NCBI RefSeq assembly: GCF_030695125.1
Contig: NZ_JAUYTP010000068.1
Span: 124,001 to 188,000, forward strand
Length of the DNA: 64,000 bases
DNA from: Allobosea sp.
Lineage (GTDB): Bacteria; Pseudomonadota; Alphaproteobacteria; Rhizobiales; Beijerinckiaceae
Direction of reading: 5' to 3'
Part shown: positions 25,320-33,187 of the stretch, piece after piece
How the letters are laid out: the number at the start of each line of letters is the position of its first letter
Numbering within the stretch: the stretch's first letter is position 1
Program-made: the position numbers and the translations under genes
The notes under the pieces: model-generated
Told to the model about the DNA's origin: nothing
The model's database searches: none
Seen by the model: the letters and a program-made list of their open reading frames with translations, nothing else

Positions 25320-26114
25320 TCAGTCCGGATCGGGAATGCACAGCATCATGCCGCAGGCCTTGCAGTGCACTGCGTCAGGCTCATGGCGCTGCAAACCGCA
25401 TTGCGGGCAGGGAAACGTCACCTTGTTGGGCCGGAACACCGCCTGCGCAAGCCGCACGAACAGCGAGATGCCGACGATCATGACCACGATCGCCGTCAGC
25501 TTGCCGGCGATGCCGGGCAGGACGATGTCGCCGAACCCGGTCGTCGTCATCGTCGTGACCGTGAAATACAGCGCATCGACATAGCCCTCGATGCCCGGCC
25601 GGCCGGTGAAGAAGAAGCTGTAGATGAAGCCGCTGACGACGAAGAGAAAGGTCGTCAGGTTGATCACCGCGCGCGCGGCGTCCTCCCATTCGCGGAATCG
25701 CGTGCGGCGCAGCTGCATCCAGAGCGAGCCGCGCTTCGACAGCGACCAAAGCCTCAAAATGCGCAGGAAACCGAAATTCTCCAGCGAATCCGGCGCCAGC
25801 AGCGTCGCCAGGATGAACAGGTCGAGCAGCATCGTCGGCTGCCGCAGCAGGCGGAGGACATGCGACGCCGCCAGCATCCGCGCCACGATTTCTAGCGCCA
25901 GGATCGCGGCGATCGAATAGTCGATCCACAGGAAGGACGGCCTGTCGCGGATCAGCGGAGTCGCGATGAAGAAGGCGATGATCACGACATCGACGATCGC
26001 GGTCGCCATCTGGAAGCGCATCGCCGCCGGCGAGCGACCGTGGTAAAGCTGGCGCAGGCGGCCGCGCAAGCGCTGGAAACCGGCCTGAGCCGCAGTATCG
26101 ATCGTCACTCCCAT
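25320..26114 (-). CDS. Voltage-gated-type potassium channel with C-terminal zinc ribbon
   Basis: This 264-residue inner-membrane channel has six hydrophobic segments between residues 38 and 225. The fourth carries regularly spaced basic residues (FLRILRLWSLSKRG), as in a voltage sensor. The pore loop has the K+ filter TTTGFGD (190-196). After the last helix come CPQCG (236-240) and CKACG (251-255), a four-Cys zinc ribbon in the cytoplasm, where most bacterial channels have a RCK domain or nothing. The ribbon could bind Zn or sense redox state, but this is inference. It is divergent from the DUF427 gene. Confidence 0.87.
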   Translation of the reverse strand: MGVTIDTAAQAGFQRLRGRLRQLYHGRSPAAMRFQMATAIVDVVIIAFFIATPLIRDRPSFLWIDYSIAAILALEIVARMLAASHVLRLLRQPTMLLDLFILATLLAPDSLENFGFLRILRLWSLSKRGSLWMQLRRTRFREWEDAARAVINLTTFLFVVSGFIYSFFFTGRPGIEGYVDALYFTVTTMTTTGFGDIVLPGIAGKLTAIVVMIVGISLFVRLAQAVFRPNKVTFPCPQCGLQRHEPDAVHCKACGMMLCIPDPD

Positions 26115-26227
26115 GCCTCGGCGCTAGCACGGGCCGCGGCAAACCGTCCAGCACGACACGGGAGACTGGCAAAGCGGCGGCCGCGCTCCCACCTCTCCTC
26201 GACAAAAACAACGATCAGGAGCGCGCC

Positions 26228-26509
26228 ATGGTCAAAGCCGTCTGGAACGACACCATCATCGCCGAATCCGACGACACGGTCGTGATCGAGGGCAACCACT
26301 ATTTCCCCGATTTTTCGATCCGCCCCGATGTCCTGAAGCCGAGCGCCACCACCACCGTCTGCGGCTGGAAGGGCACGGCGAACTACCATTCCATCGTCGT
26401 CGACGGGAAAGAGAACCGCGACGCGGCCTGGTATTACCCCGAGCCCAAGGCGGCCGCCGCCGAGATCAAGGGCCGCATCGCCTTCTGGAAGGGCGTCCAG
26501 GTCTCCTGA
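26228..26509 (+). CDS. DUF427 domain protein
   Basis: This 93-residue protein matches the DUF427 family: MVKAVWNDTIIAESDDTVVIEGNHYFP, then CGWKGTANYHSI, AAWYYPEPK and FWKGVQV; the conserved Trp, Tyr and His pattern is complete. The fold is a small beta barrel. The biochemical role is unknown, although it is widespread in aerobic bacteria. AGGAG precedes the ATG. It ends six bases before the convergent btaB gene. Confidence 0.87.
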   Translation: MVKAVWNDTIIAESDDTVVIEGNHYFPDFSIRPDVLKPSATTTVCGWKGTANYHSIVVDGKENRDAAWYYPEPKAAAAEIKGRIAFWKGVQVS

Positions 26510-26515
26510 CGCGCG

Positions 26516-27181
26516 TCAGGCCGTGCTGCGCAAAGTCGCCAGCACGGCATAGCCGCGATGCAGGGGCTCGACCGTGACGCCGGCCCCGCTTGCGCGTGCC
26601 GCCTCGTCGAGCACGGCAGCCAGCTCGCCGCGAGGCGTTACCTGGAACAGGGCGAGCCAGCGGTTCAGCAAAGCCCGGAACGGCGTCGGCAGCCCCGCCT
26701 GGTCGCCGAAATCGACGATGTGCAGCTCACCGCCCGGCGACAGACGCCGCAGCGCCTCCTCGACCACGCCCTGCCAGGGTGGGATCATCGAGAGCGCGTA
26801 GGAGATCACGATGCGGTCGAAGCCGGCCTGGCCGAACAGCGCCCGGGGCTCGAACGCCGTCGCATCGGCCTGTTTCAGCACGATGCGATCCGTCAGGCCC
26901 GTCCGCGCCACCGATTGCCGCGCCGTCTCCAGCATCGCCGACGAGACATCGAGGCCGAAGCAGACACGCCCGGGATAGGCCTGCGCGATCTTGATCAGGT
27001 TGCGGCCGGTGCCGCAGCCGATCTCGAGAACCGTCCCGCCCGGCGGCGGCGCCAGTCGTGCGATCAGCCGGTCGCGCCCGAGCAGATAGAATTTGCGGCT
27101 GGCGTCGTAGATGTGCCGCTGGTGGCGGTACATCGCATCCATCAGGCCGGCTGCGCCGGTGTCGGGCGCGGCCGCGCTCAC
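26516..27181 (-). CDS. btaB: Betaine-lipid N-methyltransferase BtaB
   Basis: This 221-residue SAM methyltransferase has motif I VLEIGCGTGRNLIKIA and motif II around GLDVSSAMLETAR. It contains MYRHQRHIYDASRKFYLLGRD, shared by bacterial BtaB proteins. It adds three methyl groups to diacylglycerylhomoserine to give the betaine lipid DGTS, a phosphorus-free membrane lipid. I use the GTG at 27181, which overlaps the btaA stop (GTGA); a Met 14 codons later is the alternative. The assignment depends strongly on the coupled btaA gene upstream. Expression would be set from the promoter ahead of btaA. Confidence 0.88.
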   Translation of the reverse strand: MSAAAPDTGAAGLMDAMYRHQRHIYDASRKFYLLGRDRLIARLAPPPGGTVLEIGCGTGRNLIKIAQAYPGRVCFGLDVSSAMLETARQSVARTGLTDRIVLKQADATAFEPRALFGQAGFDRIVISYALSMIPPWQGVVEEALRRLSPGGELHIVDFGDQAGLPTPFRALLNRWLALFQVTPRGELAAVLDEAARASGAGVTVEPLHRGYAVLATLRSTA

Positions 27182-28461
27182 GCCGCCGCCCCCGGCAGCA
27201 CATAGAGATGGAAGCCGCCATAGATCGCCGAGCGGTCGCGCGCACACAGCGCCCGGCTCGTCGCCTCCTCGTAGCGCCACTGCTCGAGGATCTCGGCCGG
27301 GACCCGGCCGGGCAGCAGGCGCTCATCGGCCGCCGTGCGGAAGATCACGCGGGCGCCGGGCCTGGCCGTGCGGGTGATCTGCGACCACAGCGCGGTCAGG
27401 TCGGCATCGTTCATCCAGTCCTGCGCATCGAGCAGGACATAGGCGTCGCAGCTCTTGGCCGGCTGGTCCTCGAGGAAGGCCGTGATGGCGCTCTGGTGAT
27501 AGGCGACGCGGCTGGAGCGCGTCTTAACCCGCTCGAAATTCTGACGCTGCAAATAGGGCGGCAGCGCGGCCTCCGGGCCTGGCTCATAGCTGCGCCCGAA
27601 GGCCTGCCGGGCGAAGTAGTTGGTCTTCAGGTCGAAGCCGCAGGCAAGACGCTCCATCCTGTCATAGAGCGCACCACGGATACCGTCTGAGCCGTCGGCG
27701 GCGAGCGCCTTGTACTGCGCCGGCGGGATGCCGAGCCCGTAGAGCGAGGCCGGCTGGCGGATCAGCCAGCGCACGAAGGGCTTGTCGAAGACCGGCGCGA
27801 CATGCCGCTCGAACAGCACGCGCTGCTCGGCGAGATCGCGCGCCTCCAGCATCTTGCGGGGATCGCAGCCGAGCGCCCGGCCGAGCAGATGGCCCGCGCC
27901 GATGAAGCGCCCGAGCAGACCGAAGCGATAGACATTGCGGGCGAACATGCCGATGCGGCGGCGCCCGTCCAGCCCCCGCCCTTCCCAGTAGCTGCGGGAG
28001 GTCGCGTCGAGATGCGGCGCGATCAGGCGGTGGTAGCAGGCGACATTGTCGGCGGACTGCGCCTGCCCGAAAAAGCGCAGGAACTCGTCATGGCGGGTCA
28101 TCTGCGCCAGCGCCGCGAGCTTCAGCTTGCCGAGTGCGATATGGGCGCCGTTGAGGTCGATCGCGCTGATCTTCGCGGGATCGGCCGTCAGATAGGACAG
28201 CACATTGCAGGAGCCCGAGGCGATCGCCACGACATGGTCGTCGGCGGTGAGGCGCAAGGCCTCCATGTCGACGACCGGGTCCTCCCAGATCTGCGGATAG
28301 ACCAGCCCCGAAAAGGCCAGTGTGAACATCCGCTCCAGCAACCCCGCTTTCGAAAGCGGCTTGTTGCGGTGGACCGCCGTGGTCAGCCCGATGCTGGTCG
28401 TACGCCGGACCGTGCGGGCCGTCTGCGTCACATGCTGCGTCACCTGGCCCTCGCTCGCCAT
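27178..28461 (-). CDS. btaA: SAM:diacylglycerol 3-amino-3-carboxypropyltransferase BtaA
   Basis: This 427-residue protein of the DUF3419 family moves the 3-amino-3-carboxypropyl group of SAM to diacylglycerol, the first step of betaine-lipid (DGTS) synthesis. Visible features are LVYPQIWEDPVVDMEAL, the SAM site VAIASGSCNVLSYLTADPAKISAIDLNGAH, and the C-terminal VLLDAQDWMNDADLTALW. The ATG at 28461 has AAGG immediately against it; the GTG six codons later with GAGGG upstream is a reasonable alternative. Two PhoB-like half-sites 32 bases upstream suggest phosphate-starvation control, as known for Sinorhizobium btaBA. It is coupled to btaB. Confidence 0.93.
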   Translation of the reverse strand: MASEGQVTQHVTQTARTVRRTTSIGLTTAVHRNKPLSKAGLLERMFTLAFSGLVYPQIWEDPVVDMEALRLTADDHVVAIASGSCNVLSYLTADPAKISAIDLNGAHIALGKLKLAALAQMTRHDEFLRFFGQAQSADNVACYHRLIAPHLDATSRSYWEGRGLDGRRRIGMFARNVYRFGLLGRFIGAGHLLGRALGCDPRKMLEARDLAEQRVLFERHVAPVFDKPFVRWLIRQPASLYGLGIPPAQYKALAADGSDGIRGALYDRMERLACGFDLKTNYFARQAFGRSYEPGPEAALPPYLQRQNFERVKTRSSRVAYHQSAITAFLEDQPAKSCDAYVLLDAQDWMNDADLTALWSQITRTARPGARVIFRTAADERLLPGRVPAEILEQWRYEEATSRALCARDRSAIYGGFHLYVLPGAAA

Positions 28462-28492
28462 CCTTCGATGGCGAGCCGACTAGTGGAGTCGC

Positions 28493-28510
28493 ATGACGCT
28501 TGGGTGACGG
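28493..28510 (-). promoter_or_regulatory. Candidate Pho box ahead of btaAB
   Basis: On the minus strand, CCGTCAC-CCAA-GCGTCAT shows two 7-base units in direct repeat with an 11-base period, the layout of a PhoB site (consensus CTGTCAT twice with four bases between). Each unit matches 5 of 7. It lies 31 bases before the btaA ATG and just beyond the stop of the Bug protein gene. Confidence 0.6.
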
Positions 28511-28526
28511 CCCGCAGCCGCCGCCG

Positions 28527-29495
28527 TTACTGCGCGGTCACGCCGGCCGCCTTGATCACCGGCGTCCATTTGTCGACCTCGGCGCGCACATGCGCAGCGA
28601 GCGCCGCGGCGCTCTGGCCGGCGTCATCGGGAATGATGCAGCCGAGTTCCAGCAGCCGCGTCCGCACGCCGGCATCGGCCAGCGCGGCGCGGCCGGCCGC
28701 GTTGAGGCGGTCGACGATCTCCTTCGGCGTGTCCTTGGGCGCGAAGATCGCGTTCCAGCCCACGGCCTGGAACTCGGGCAGACCGCCTTCGGTGCTCGTC
28801 GGCACGTCCTTGGCGACGTCGAGGCGGCTGGGCGTCGCGACGACATAGGTCTTCAGCTGGGTCAGCTGCGGCACGATGCCCACGGTCTGGTCGCAGACAT
28901 AGTCGAGCTGCTTGGCGAGCAGCGCATTCATCGCCGGGCCCGAACCGCGGAACGGCACCTGCTGCACCGGCGCCTTGATCAGATGGTGGAAGAATACGCA
29001 GGTCAGATGCGAGGTCGAGCCGATGCCGCCATGGCCGTAATTGTACTTCGACGGGTTGGCCTTCAGCAGGGCGACGAACTCCTGGAAGGTTTTCGCCGGG
29101 AAGTCCTTATGCGCTGAAATCAGCATCGGCGTTCCCGCCGTGTTGATCACCGGGGCGAAATCGGTGCGCGGATCATAGGCGAGGTTGGGATAGAGCCCCA
29201 CCGAAGCCGAATGCGTGCCGAGATTGCCCATCATCACGGTGTAGCCGTCGGGCGTGGCGCGGGCGACGCGCAGCGACCCGGTCGTGCCGCCGGCGCCCGC
29301 GACGTTCTCGACCACGATCGACTGGCCGAGCGTGCGGCTCATATGGTCGGAGACGATGCGGGCGATCACGTCGGTCGGCCCGCCCGCGGCGAAGGGCACG
29401 ATCATCGTGATCGACCGTGCGGGATAGGTTTGCGCGGCCGCGGGTACCGCGGCCATGGCGAAAGCGGCCCCGAGGGCCAGGATCAGGCGACGCAT
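28527..29495 (-). CDS. Bug-family periplasmic solute-binding protein (TctC type)
   Basis: This 322-residue protein has a signal peptide (MRRLILALGAAFAMAAVPAAA-Q). It then shows the family start YPARSITMIVPFAAGGPTDVIARIV and NVAGAGGTTGSLRVARATPDGYTVMMGN. Such proteins bind carboxylates for tripartite tricarboxylate transporters. No TctA/TctB membrane genes are near, so it is an orphan binding protein that would use a remote transporter or signal. Upstream on the same strand is a GntR regulator, itself divergent from a tartrate/malate dehydrogenase gene, which suggests a hydroxydicarboxylate as ligand (inference). Confidence 0.9.
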   Translation of the reverse strand: MRRLILALGAAFAMAAVPAAAQTYPARSITMIVPFAAGGPTDVIARIVSDHMSRTLGQSIVVENVAGAGGTTGSLRVARATPDGYTVMMGNLGTHSASVGLYPNLAYDPRTDFAPVINTAGTPMLISAHKDFPAKTFQEFVALLKANPSKYNYGHGGIGSTSHLTCVFFHHLIKAPVQQVPFRGSGPAMNALLAKQLDYVCDQTVGIVPQLTQLKTYVVATPSRLDVAKDVPTSTEGGLPEFQAVGWNAIFAPKDTPKEIVDRLNAAGRAALADAGVRTRLLELGCIIPDDAGQSAAALAAHVRAEVDKWTPVIKAAGVTAQ

Positions 29496-29559
29496 AGTTT
29501 CCTCCGTGAGTTGATGCCGCGTTGACCGCGGTCTGGGATGGTTGGAACGGGCCGACGGC

Positions 29560-30264
29560 TCACATGTGCCGAAGGCCCACGCTCTCGATCAACGGCAGCA
29601 ATTCGCCGCGCGCGCGGATGCGGTGCCGGCGCGCCGCCTCGCGGGCCAGACCCGGCAGGCCGCGCCGGATCGCTTCGCTGGTGTCGCGATGCTCCGCCTC
29701 GGAGGCTGGCAGGCGCGGCCGCAGCCTCAGGGTCAGCATGCGGGCGCGGTGCGACTGGTCGTTGACCGTCTGGATGATCCGCGCGAAGCGGCCATTGCCG
29801 CAGCCCTCGACGAGCAGCCTGTGGAACGCCTCGTCGGCATGCCCCCAGGCGGCCAGGTCGCCGGCGGCGAGAGCCTGCCCCATCTCGCTGGTGGCCCGGT
29901 CGAGATCGTCCGCCAGCGCGAGGCGCGCCGCGTCCGGCAGCCGCGCCGAAAGCTCGGCCGCGCCGGCCTCGATCGCGATCAGCACCTCGTAGATCTCGGC
30001 GATGTCATGGGGGGCGAGCGCGCAGATCAGGATGCCGCGCTTGGGGAGGATGCGGACGAGCCCCTCCTCCTGCAGCCGCAGCGCCGCCTCATGGACCGGC
30101 GTCCGGCTGACACCCAGCCGCAGCGCCAGTTCACCGGCTGAAGCCTGGTAGCCGGGCGCGAAGACGCTCTCGCGGATCGCGTGCTTGAGAGCGCCATAGG
30201 CGGCATCGACGAGGCTCTCACCCCGTTCCCCCACCGGCTCCATCGCCTTGCCGCGCAGCACCAT
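29560..30264 (-). CDS. GntR-family (FadR/VanR subgroup) transcriptional regulator
   Basis: This 234-residue regulator has an N-terminal winged helix (residues 12-75: ALKHAIRESVF, ELALRLGVSRTPVHEAALRLQEEGLV, ILPKRGILI). A helical FCD effector domain follows at about 80-215, with FHRLLVEGCGNGRF. FCD domains commonly sense carboxylates, often with a bound metal. I use the ATG at 30264, which has GGGGAGG upstream; the longer frame begins inside the palindrome at 30291-30308. That site lies between this gene and the divergent dehydrogenase, so autoregulation and control of both sides is likely. It is probably co-transcribed with the Bug protein gene 64 bases downstream. Confidence 0.88.
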   Translation of the reverse strand: MVLRGKAMEPVGERGESLVDAAYGALKHAIRESVFAPGYQASAGELALRLGVSRTPVHEAALRLQEEGLVRILPKRGILICALAPHDIAEIYEVLIAIEAGAAELSARLPDAARLALADDLDRATSEMGQALAAGDLAAWGHADEAFHRLLVEGCGNGRFARIIQTVNDQSHRARMLTLRLRPRLPASEAEHRDTSEAIRRGLPGLAREAARRHRIRARGELLPLIESVGLRHM

Positions 30265-30290
30265 CTCGCACCCTCCCCGCCTGAAGCTAT

Positions 30291-30308
30291 CAGCTTCCAT
30301 GGAAGCTG
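30291..30308. promoter_or_regulatory. Perfect palindrome, probable GntR operator
   Basis: CAGCTTCCATGGAAGCTG is a perfect 18-bp palindrome placed 27 bases before the regulator ATG and 73 before the dehydrogenase ATG. An extra half-site AGCT lies on the regulator side. Position and symmetry fit a dimeric FCD-type GntR regulator. Confidence 0.6.
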
Positions 30309-30380
30309 CAATGCATTCTTGACTTGCAGCGGCTTCGCTCGCAAAGACGCGTCAAGGACAGGTTCGAGGAGACAGGCGCC

Positions 30381-31457
30381 ATGAAGACCCACCGCATCGC
30401 AGCCATCCCGGGCGACGGCATCGGCGTCGAGGTCATCGCGGCCGGCATCGAGGTACTTGAGGCCCTGGCCAAGCGCGACGGCTCCTTCGGCTTCGCGTTC
30501 GACCATTTCGACTGGGGCTCGGACTACTACAAGCGCACCGGCCTGATGATGCCGGAAGACGGGCGCGACCAGATCAAGAGCCACGACGCGATCTTCTTTG
30601 GCGCCGTCGGCGCGCCCGGTGTTCCCGATCACATCACGCTTTGGGGTCTGCGGCTGGCGATCTGCCAGCCCTTCGACCAATACGCCAATGTCCGCCCGAC
30701 GCGGGTTCTGCCAGGCATCACCTCGCCACTGCGCCACGTCTCCGGCCCGGAGCTCGACTGGGTGATCGTGCGCGAGAACTCGGAAGGCGAATATGCCGGC
30801 GTCGGCGGGCGCGTGCACAAGGGCTTCCCCGAGGAGGTCGCCACCGACGTCTCGATGATGACGCGCACCGGCGTCGCCCGCATCATGCGCTACGCCTTCA
30901 GGCTGGCGCAGGCGCGGCCGCGCAAGCTGCTCACCGTCGTCACCAAGTCGAACGCCCAGCGCCACGCCATGGTGATGTGGGATGAGATCGCCGCCGAAGT
31001 CGCAGCCGAGTTTCCCGACGTGACCTGGGACAAGATGCTGGTCGACGCCATGACCATGCGCATGGTGATCAAGCCCGGCAGCCTCGACACCATCGTCGCG
31101 ACCAATCTCCATGCCGACATCCTGTCGGATCTTGCCGCCGCGCTCGCCGGCTCGCTCGGCATCGCGCCGACCGCCAATCTCAACCCCGAGCGCGCCTTCC
31201 CCTCGATGTTCGAGCCGATCCATGGCTCGGCCTTCGACATCGCGGGCCAGGGGATCGCCAACCCGATCGGCACCTTCTGGACGGCGACGATGATGCTCGA
31301 CCATCTCGGCGAGCCTGCGGCTTCGGCCCGACTGATGCGGGCGATCGAGCGGGTGACGGCCGATCCGGCCTTCCACACGCCCGATCTCGGCGGCAAGGCG
31401 ACGACGCGGGCGGTGACGGACGCCGTCATCGCCGCGATTGCCGGCGACAACGCTTGA
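30381..31457 (+). CDS. Tartrate / D-malate dehydrogenase (decarboxylating type)
   Basis: This 358-residue NAD-dependent enzyme of the isocitrate/isopropylmalate dehydrogenase family starts MKTHRIAAIPGDGIGVEVIA. The tartrate-dehydrogenase branch is marked by HFDWGSDYYKRTG, GAVGAPGVPDHITLWGLRL and VRPTRVLPGITSPL. The family signature NLHADILSDLAAALAGSLGIAP and GSAFDIAGQGIANPIGTF follow. The substrate is tartrate or D-malate; these cannot be told apart by eye. The ATG at 30381 has GGAG upstream. It is divergent from the GntR regulator with a shared palindrome and so is probably induced by the acid. Confidence 0.88.
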   Translation: MKTHRIAAIPGDGIGVEVIAAGIEVLEALAKRDGSFGFAFDHFDWGSDYYKRTGLMMPEDGRDQIKSHDAIFFGAVGAPGVPDHITLWGLRLAICQPFDQYANVRPTRVLPGITSPLRHVSGPELDWVIVRENSEGEYAGVGGRVHKGFPEEVATDVSMMTRTGVARIMRYAFRLAQARPRKLLTVVTKSNAQRHAMVMWDEIAAEVAAEFPDVTWDKMLVDAMTMRMVIKPGSLDTIVATNLHADILSDLAAALAGSLGIAPTANLNPERAFPSMFEPIHGSAFDIAGQGIANPIGTFWTATMMLDHLGEPAASARLMRAIERVTADPAFHTPDLGGKATTRAVTDAVIAAIAGDNA

Positions 31458-31571
31458 GCGTCAACGGCATCGTGACCCTGCCGCGCGCCAGGCGCTGCTG
31501 ACAACCGGCCGCCCGCTCCCCATATCCTGCGCGAACGAATAGCCTCGGAACGCGCGAAAGGGAGAGCGGGA

Positions 31572-32021
31572 ATGGGACTGATGAGCATGTTCGGCGGCAG
31601 CCAGGCGCCCAAGGAGCACTACCCCTACGAGCTCAGCGACGCCGAGTGGCGCGCGAAGCTGACGCCGGAGCAGTACAACGTGCTGCGCGGCCATGGCACC
31701 GAGCGCCCCGGCTCCTGCGCCCTGAATTTCGAGAAGCGCGCCGGCACCTTCTCCTGCGTCGGCTGCGGCCAGGCGCTGTTTCGCAACGGCACGAAGTTCG
31801 AGAGCGGCACCGGCTGGCCGAGCTTCAACGAACCGCTCGAAGGCGCCGTCGGCACCACCGAGGACCGCAAGTTCGGCATGCTCCGCACCGAGGTCCACTG
31901 CGCCAATTGCGGCGGCCATCTCGGCCATGTCTTCCCGGACGGCCCGCCGCCGACCGGTCTGCGCTACTGCATCAACGGCGTCGCGATGGATTTCGAGCCC
32001 GCCGACGGCTCGCAGGTCTGA
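31572..32021 (+). CDS. msrB: Peptide methionine-(R)-S-oxide reductase
   Basis: This 149-residue enzyme reduces methionine-R-sulfoxide in proteins. The catalytic Cys133 sits in [12 protein letters not shown]. Four zinc-binding Cys (62, 65, 110, 113) are in CVGC and CANC. The conserved [10 protein letters not shown] and [11 protein letters not shown] are present. There is no signal peptide, so it is cytosolic. The stop is followed after one base by the ATG of msrA, so they form one transcript, although msrA has an export signal. Confidence 0.95.
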   Translation: MGLMSMFGGSQAPKEHYPYELSDAEWRAKLTPEQYNVLRGHGTERPGSCALNFEKRAGTFSCVGCGQALFRNGTKFESGTGWPSFNEPLEGAVGTTEDRKFGMLRTEVHCANCGGHLGHVFPDGPPPTGLRYCINGVAMDFEPADGSQV

Positions 32022-32022
32022 G

Positions 32023-32658
32023 ATGGAAACGCGCCGCACCCTCCTCGCCGGGCTCGCCGTTGCGGCAGGGCTCGGCCTGTCATCGCCCGGCCTCGCCCAG
32101 CAGCCCGCCGGTCCCGCGACCGCCACGGCGATTTTCGCCGGCGGCTGCTTCTGGTGCATGGAGCCGCCCTTCGACGCACTGCCCGGCGTGATCTCCACGA
32201 CCTCCGGCTACACCAGCGGCCACACCATCGACCCGACCTACAAGGAGGTCTCGGCCGGCAAGACCGGGCACACCGAGGCGGTGAAGATCGTCTACGATCC
32301 GGCGAAGGTCTCCTACGGCAAGCTGCTGCAGGTCTTCTGGCGCAACCACGATCCGCTGACCGCCAATGCCCAGTTTTGCGACAGGGGCAGCCAGTATCGC
32401 GCGGGCATCTATTACGGCTCGGAGCAGGAAAAGGCGCAGGCCGAGGCCTCGAAGGCCGAACTCGAGACGTCGGGCCGGTTCAAATCCAGGATCACGACCG
32501 AGATCGTCGCGCAGACGACCTTCTATTCGGCCGAGGACTATCATCAGGATTATTATCTGAACAACCCGATCCGCTACAAGATCTACCGCGGCGGCTGCGG
32601 CCGCGACAGCCGTCTCAGGGAACTCTGGGGTGCGGAGGCCGGCGGCGGGCAGTCCTGA
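32023..32658 (+). CDS. msrA: Peptide methionine-(S)-S-oxide reductase, exported
   Basis: This 211-residue enzyme reduces methionine-S-sulfoxide. After a leader METRRTLLAGLAVAAGLGLS with a twin-arginine TRRTLLA start and likely cleavage near GLAQQ, the catalytic domain begins ATAIFAGGCFWCMEPPFDAL (Cys42 nucleophile). It continues with GYTSGHT, the HTEAVKIVYDP stretch and the C-terminal YHQDYYLNNP. Its closeness to msrB (one base) suggests joint expression, yet only this one appears destined for the periplasm. The signal looks like a Tat type; a Sec route is also possible. Confidence 0.93.
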   Translation: METRRTLLAGLAVAAGLGLSSPGLAQQPAGPATATAIFAGGCFWCMEPPFDALPGVISTTSGYTSGHTIDPTYKEVSAGKTGHTEAVKIVYDPAKVSYGKLLQVFWRNHDPLTANAQFCDRGSQYRAGIYYGSEQEKAQAEASKAELETSGRFKSRITTEIVAQTTFYSAEDYHQDYYLNNPIRYKIYRGGCGRDSRLRELWGAEAGGGQS

Positions 32659-32679
32659 CGGCGCAGATCAGGGCGGGGC

Positions 32680-33030
32680 TCAGCGCTCGGTCGGCATCTC
32701 GACAAAATAGACCGCCCGGTTGGCCGGCGTGCCCGCATGCAGGCAGACCACCCGCGCGCGGCGCATGCCTCCGGCATCCTCGACGGCGGCGAAGGCGATG
32801 TATTCGGTCGCGACGTGCTGGCCGCCGATCTTCTTGTCGAAGCGGTTCTCGATCAGGCTGTCGCCACGCTCGATCCTGATCGTCTTCAGGCTGCCGCCAT
32901 CCTTCTTCGATTCCGTGACCGCGAAGCGTTCGCAATCGTCCAGCGGGTCGGAAGCGGACCGCGCCTGCGCCAAGGCCAGATGCGGCACAGCGACGAGCAT
33001 GAGGACAGCGGCGCAGGAGATCGGATTCAT
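32680..33030 (-). CDS. Secreted protein of unknown function
   Basis: This 116-residue protein has a signal peptide (MNPISCAAVLMLVAVPHLALAQ, cleavage after ALA). The mature part has two Cys (about 35 and 95), which could form a disulfide, and short beta-like stretches such as GQHVATEYIAF and RAVYFVEMP. It belongs to no family I know. The ATG at 33030 has GAGG upstream; the longer frame would put the signal inside the protein. It is convergent with msrA and divergent from the helicase gene. A periplasmic location is likely. Confidence 0.7.
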   Translation of the reverse strand: MNPISCAAVLMLVAVPHLALAQARSASDPLDDCERFAVTESKKDGGSLKTIRIERGDSLIENRFDKKIGGQHVATEYIAFAAVEDAGGMRRARVVCLHAGTPANRAVYFVEMPTER

Positions 33031-33143
33031 CGCGAGGCCTCTTAGATCGGGAGGCCTGACCATGCGACAGCCGCAGCCTGCCGACAATCCTGTGGCCGCG
33101 AACCCGCAAAATGCCGCAGAGCCCGCGCAATCGCCTCTCGACA

Positions 33144-33154
33144 CCCTATATTGA
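33144..33154 (+). promoter_or_regulatory. Candidate promoter -10 region for the UvrD-type helicase gene
   Basis: CCCTATATTGA with TATATT at 33147-33152 lies about 34 bases before the TTG start. It is identical to the element before the tmRNA gene (16160-16170). A -35 hexamer is not evident at 17 bases. Confidence 0.35.
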
Positions 33155-33187
33155 CCGTGAACGAATCACGCACGAGCAGCGCCGATC

